Below, one piece after another: positions 7,900-9,001 of a stretch of DNA of 9,001 nucleotides. Source of the DNA: Sphingobacteriaceae bacterium (GTDB lineage Bacteria; Bacteroidota; Bacteroidia; Sphingobacteriales; Sphingobacteriaceae); assembly GCA_947460275.1 (NCBI GenBank), contig CANHHZ010000081.1, positions 1 to 9,001 of the forward strand, given 5' to 3'. Position 1 is the first letter of the stretch, and every line of letters starts with the position of its first letter. A program made the translations under genes and the position numbers. The notes beneath the pieces are model-generated. The model ran no database searches, was not told the DNA's origin, and saw only the letters and a program-made list of their open reading frames with translations.

Positions 7900-7908
7900 T
7901 TTTACCTA
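7899..7908 (-). promoter_or_regulatory. SD-like site deciding the TTG start of the receptor
   Basis: On the minus strand TTAGG (ending at 7905) precedes the TTG codon by five bases. The AGG core is a real, though short, Shine-Dalgarno match in a genome where most genes here lack one. It supports TTG 7899-7897 as the start codon. The same TAG supplies the upstream in-frame stop. Confidence 0.5.
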
Positions 7909-7923
7909 ATTATTTATGTAATA

Positions 7924-7931
7924 CAAAAGTA
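7924..7931 (-). promoter_or_regulatory. -7 element of the TonB-dependent receptor gene
   Basis: The minus strand reads TACTTTTG, identical to the element before the beta-helix gene and an exact TAnnTTTG match. Transcription would start near 7917, leaving a leader of about 18 bases. The nearest operator repeat begins 9 bases upstream and covers the place where a -33 element would be, and no -33 sequence is present. This arrangement resembles activator-dependent PhoB promoters, where the box replaces the -35. Confidence 0.7.
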
Positions 7932-7939
7932 TTACCGCA

Positions 7940-8005
7940 ATGTTAGGTGTATGTTAGCGTCACATTAACATTTGTTTAACCAAATGTTAATTAATTGTTA
8001 ACAGA
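7940..8005 (-). promoter_or_regulatory. Six-unit 11-bp direct-repeat operator, candidate OmpR/PhoB-family site
   Basis: Six contiguous 11-base units share TTA at the same offset. On the plus strand the 5-base cores are TGTTA (7941), TGTTA (7952), CATTA (7963), GTTTA (7974), TGTTA (7985) and TGTTA (7996). The two outer pairs are strong and the middle pair degenerate, as expected for three tandem dimer sites. The distal pair ATGTTA-N5-TTGTTAA starts 60 bp from the -7 element, exactly as in the lipoprotein promoter. On the coding strand the unit reads TTAACA or CTAACA, close to the PhoP box known from Bacillus. No regulator gene is in the window. Confidence 0.7.
7965..7990. repeat. Perfect 10-bp inverted repeat inside the operator
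   Basis: TTAACATTTG (7965-7974) and CAAATGTTAA (7981-7990) are exact inverted copies around six bases. It lies 23 bases past the stop of the Mpo1-like gene, so it could be a weak terminator, but the stem is AT-rich and no T-run follows on the minus strand. It may instead be a symmetric operator, or a by-product of the TGTTA repeats. Confidence 0.55.
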
Positions 8006-8012
8006 AGAAAGT

Positions 8013-8516
8013 TTAAAACCTCAAGCCTACTTTTTTGCAAATAAAATGAAGTAACCAAATTGGTCCAATGAGCAAAAATTTTAAATCATCAAAAAAAGAG
8101 GGCTTTTTACCTTCTATTTTATGACCAATAAACTGACCAGCCCAAGCCAAAACAAAAATAACTAGGCATGCTAGCCACACCGCTGGTCCGCCTGCCTTTT
8201 CCCAATACTCAAGCTGAACAATGCCATACGACATTAATCCAATAACCCAGAGCATTAAAAAGGAAAGTGTTGGTGAAAGGGAATAATAATAATAAACAGA
8301 AAAGGCAATTAAAAATGATGCCCAATTTAAAAAGTCTTTATATGGCCCCAAAAAAGAAAGTTCTGGAAACGGAATAACCCAAACCAAACCTAATAAACTA
8401 AAAACAATTAAAGGCACACAAATCCAATGTATGGTTTTGTTGGTATGGTTTTGATGGCTCTCTGCATATTTATCAAAAAGCACATCTACAGGACGTTTTT
8501 CTGTTTTACTGTTCAT
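8013..8516 (-). CDS. DUF962/Mpo1-like membrane protein
   Basis: The 167-residue integral membrane protein belongs to the DUF962/Mpo1 family. The N-terminal FDKYAESHQNHTNKTIHWICVP (14-35) carries the conserved His residues (His21, His24, His30) and the Asn after them. The C-terminal block GQFIGHKIEGKKPSFFDDL (127-145) carries His132, and LLIGP (148-152) follows. Four hydrophobic stretches lie at about 31-50, 63-79, 84-101 and 112-131, and the last residues (about 146-161) are also hydrophobic. Yeast Mpo1 is an Fe(II)-dependent dioxygenase that shortens 2-hydroxy fatty acids during phytosphingosine breakdown, using these histidines. The same chemistry in this bacterium is an inference, but it fits a group that makes sphingolipids with hydroxylated chains. 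It appears to be a single-gene unit between the rny terminator and the receptor operator, with no good terminator of its own. Confidence 0.85.
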   Translation of the reverse strand: MNSKTEKRPVDVLFDKYAESHQNHTNKTIHWICVPLIVFSLLGLVWVIPFPELSFLGPYKDFLNWASFLIAFSVYYYYSLSPTLSFLMLWVIGLMSYGIVQLEYWEKAGGPAVWLACLVIFVLAWAGQFIGHKIEGKKPSFFDDLKFLLIGPIWLLHFICKKVGLRF

Positions 8517-8538
8517 TGTTTGTTTCTGTTTAGCTCAT

Positions 8539-8546
8539 CAAAAATA
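8539..8546 (-). promoter_or_regulatory. Possible -7 element of the Mpo1-like gene
   Basis: The minus strand reads TATTTTTG, an exact TAnnTTTG match 23 bases before the ATG. It overlaps the T-run of the rny terminator, so the match may be partly an accident of that run, and no -33 element is evident. It is the only candidate in the short gap. Confidence 0.35.
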
Positions 8547-8547
8547 A

Positions 8548-8577
8548 AAAAAGCGATAGAGAAACCTATCGCTTTTT
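8548..8577 (-). terminator. Intrinsic terminator of rny
   Basis: AAAAAGCGATAG (8548-8559) pairs perfectly with CTATCGCTTTTT (8566-8577) around the 6-base loop AGAAAC. The stem begins 22 bases past the rny stop, and the minus strand continues into a T-rich tract. The symmetrical A/T flanks could also stop transcription in the other direction. Confidence 0.85.
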
Positions 8578-8599
8578 AAAAAATATTTAGCGTTTCATT

Positions 8600-9001
8600 T
8601 TATTTTGCAAAAGCAACCGAACGGGTTTCTCTAATTACCGTAACTTTAATTTGACCTGGATAAGTCATTTCGGTTTGGATACGGTTAGAAATATCTGCGG
8701 CCAATAATTCTGCTTGAGCATCAGTAATACGTTCGCTCTCTACAATGACACGCAATTCTCTACCAGCTTGTATCGCAAAAGTTTTTTCAACCCCTGGATA
8801 AGAAAGCGCCAGTTCTTCTAATTCTTTTAAACGTTTAATGTAACTTTCTACTACCTCACGACGAGCACCTGGTCGTGCACCAGAGATAGAATCGCAAGCT
8901 TGTATAATAGGCGAAATCATTGATGTCATTTCGATTTCATCGTGGTGGGCACCAATGGCATTACAAACTTCAGGATGTTCTTTGTATTTTTCTGCCAATT
9001 G
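8600..9001 (-). CDS. rny: Ribonuclease Y, C-terminal part (5' end beyond the window)
   Basis: The visible 133 residues are the C-terminal quarter of RNase Y, the membrane-anchored endoribonuclease that initiates mRNA decay. Full-length relatives are about 520 residues, with an N-terminal membrane helix, a coiled coil, a KH domain and an HD domain. Present here are the end of the HD domain (KYKEHPEVCNAIGAHHDE), the conserved ISGARPGARRE stretch, and the family tail with KTFAIQAGRELRVIVE and YPGQIKVTVIRETRSVAFAK. The sequence tracks the Bacillus enzyme closely without gaps. The TTG at 8998 is an internal Leu codon, not a start, because the frame continues as Gln to the window edge. A strong terminator follows the stop. 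Confidence 0.96.
   Translation of the reverse strand, partial: QLAEKYKEHPEVCNAIGAHHDEIEMTSMISPIIQACDSISGARPGARREVVESYIKRLKELEELALSYPGVEKTFAIQAGRELRVIVESERITDAQAELLAADISNRIQTEMTYPGQIKVTVIRETRSVAFAK

Noticed and set aside
7166..7909. Two plus-strand open frames opposite the receptor N-terminus (7166-7552 and 7700-7909)
   Set aside because: Both are antisense to conserved plug and signal-peptide regions of the receptor, and neither has a family match.
8998..8998. TTG at 8998 as the start of a 132-residue protein
   Set aside because: The sequence is the internal HD region of RNase Y and the frame remains open to the window edge, so this is a Leu codon in a truncated gene.
1..9001. CRISPR arrays, tRNA or rRNA genes, insertion sequences, phage or defence genes
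   Set aside because: None is visible. All long frames are accounted for by chromosomal genes, and the only repeats are the short promoter arrays.

Overview
The window looks like chromosome from a member of the Bacteroidota, most likely Sphingobacteriaceae (Pedobacter-like). The evidence is low GC, a TonB-dependent receptor with an N-terminal carboxypeptidase-like domain, a lipoprotein of a Bacteroidota beta-helix family, Bacteroidota-type -7 promoter elements (TAnnTTTG) and almost no Shine-Dalgarno sites. Assignment below phylum is an inference.

Layout from left to right. (1) Bases 1-59 hold the first codons of an unrecognised minus-strand gene that runs off the left edge. A gap of 274 bases follows, holding one hairpin terminator. 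(2) A minus-strand pair comes next: a membrane-anchored protein with three helix-hairpin-helix units and, coupled through a TAATG overlap, adenine phosphoribosyltransferase (apt). (3) Divergent from that pair, on the plus strand, is a 583-residue protein joining a PlsC/OlsA-type acyltransferase to an OlsB-type GNAT acyltransferase. This is the architecture of OlsF-like enzymes that make ornithine or glycine aminolipids. (4) A strong bidirectional terminator separates it from the minus-strand genes that fill the rest: a beta-helix lipoprotein, a TonB-dependent receptor with a TTG start, a DUF962/Mpo1-like membrane protein, and the C-terminal quarter of RNase Y (rny), which enters from the right edge.

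The main discovery is regulatory. The receptor and the lipoprotein each have their own promoter, and the two share one geometry. Each has the identical -7 element TACTTTTG and no -33 element. Upstream lie direct repeats with an 11-bp period built on TTA: six units before the receptor and five before the lipoprotein. The most distal pair, ATGTTA-N5-TTGTTAA, begins exactly 60 bp from the -7 element in both. An 11-bp direct-repeat period is the signature of OmpR/PhoB-family response regulators, and the coding-strand unit (TTAACA/CTAACA) resembles the PhoP/PhoB box. I infer that the two genes form one co-regulated outer-membrane uptake module, possibly phosphate-starvation controlled. The nutrient and the regulator are not shown by the sequence.

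Two other genes fit the unusual lipid chemistry of this group: the OlsF-like aminolipid synthase and the Mpo1-like protein, whose yeast relative oxidises 2-hydroxy fatty acids from sphingoid-base breakdown. The remaining genes (apt, HHH protein, rny) are housekeeping.
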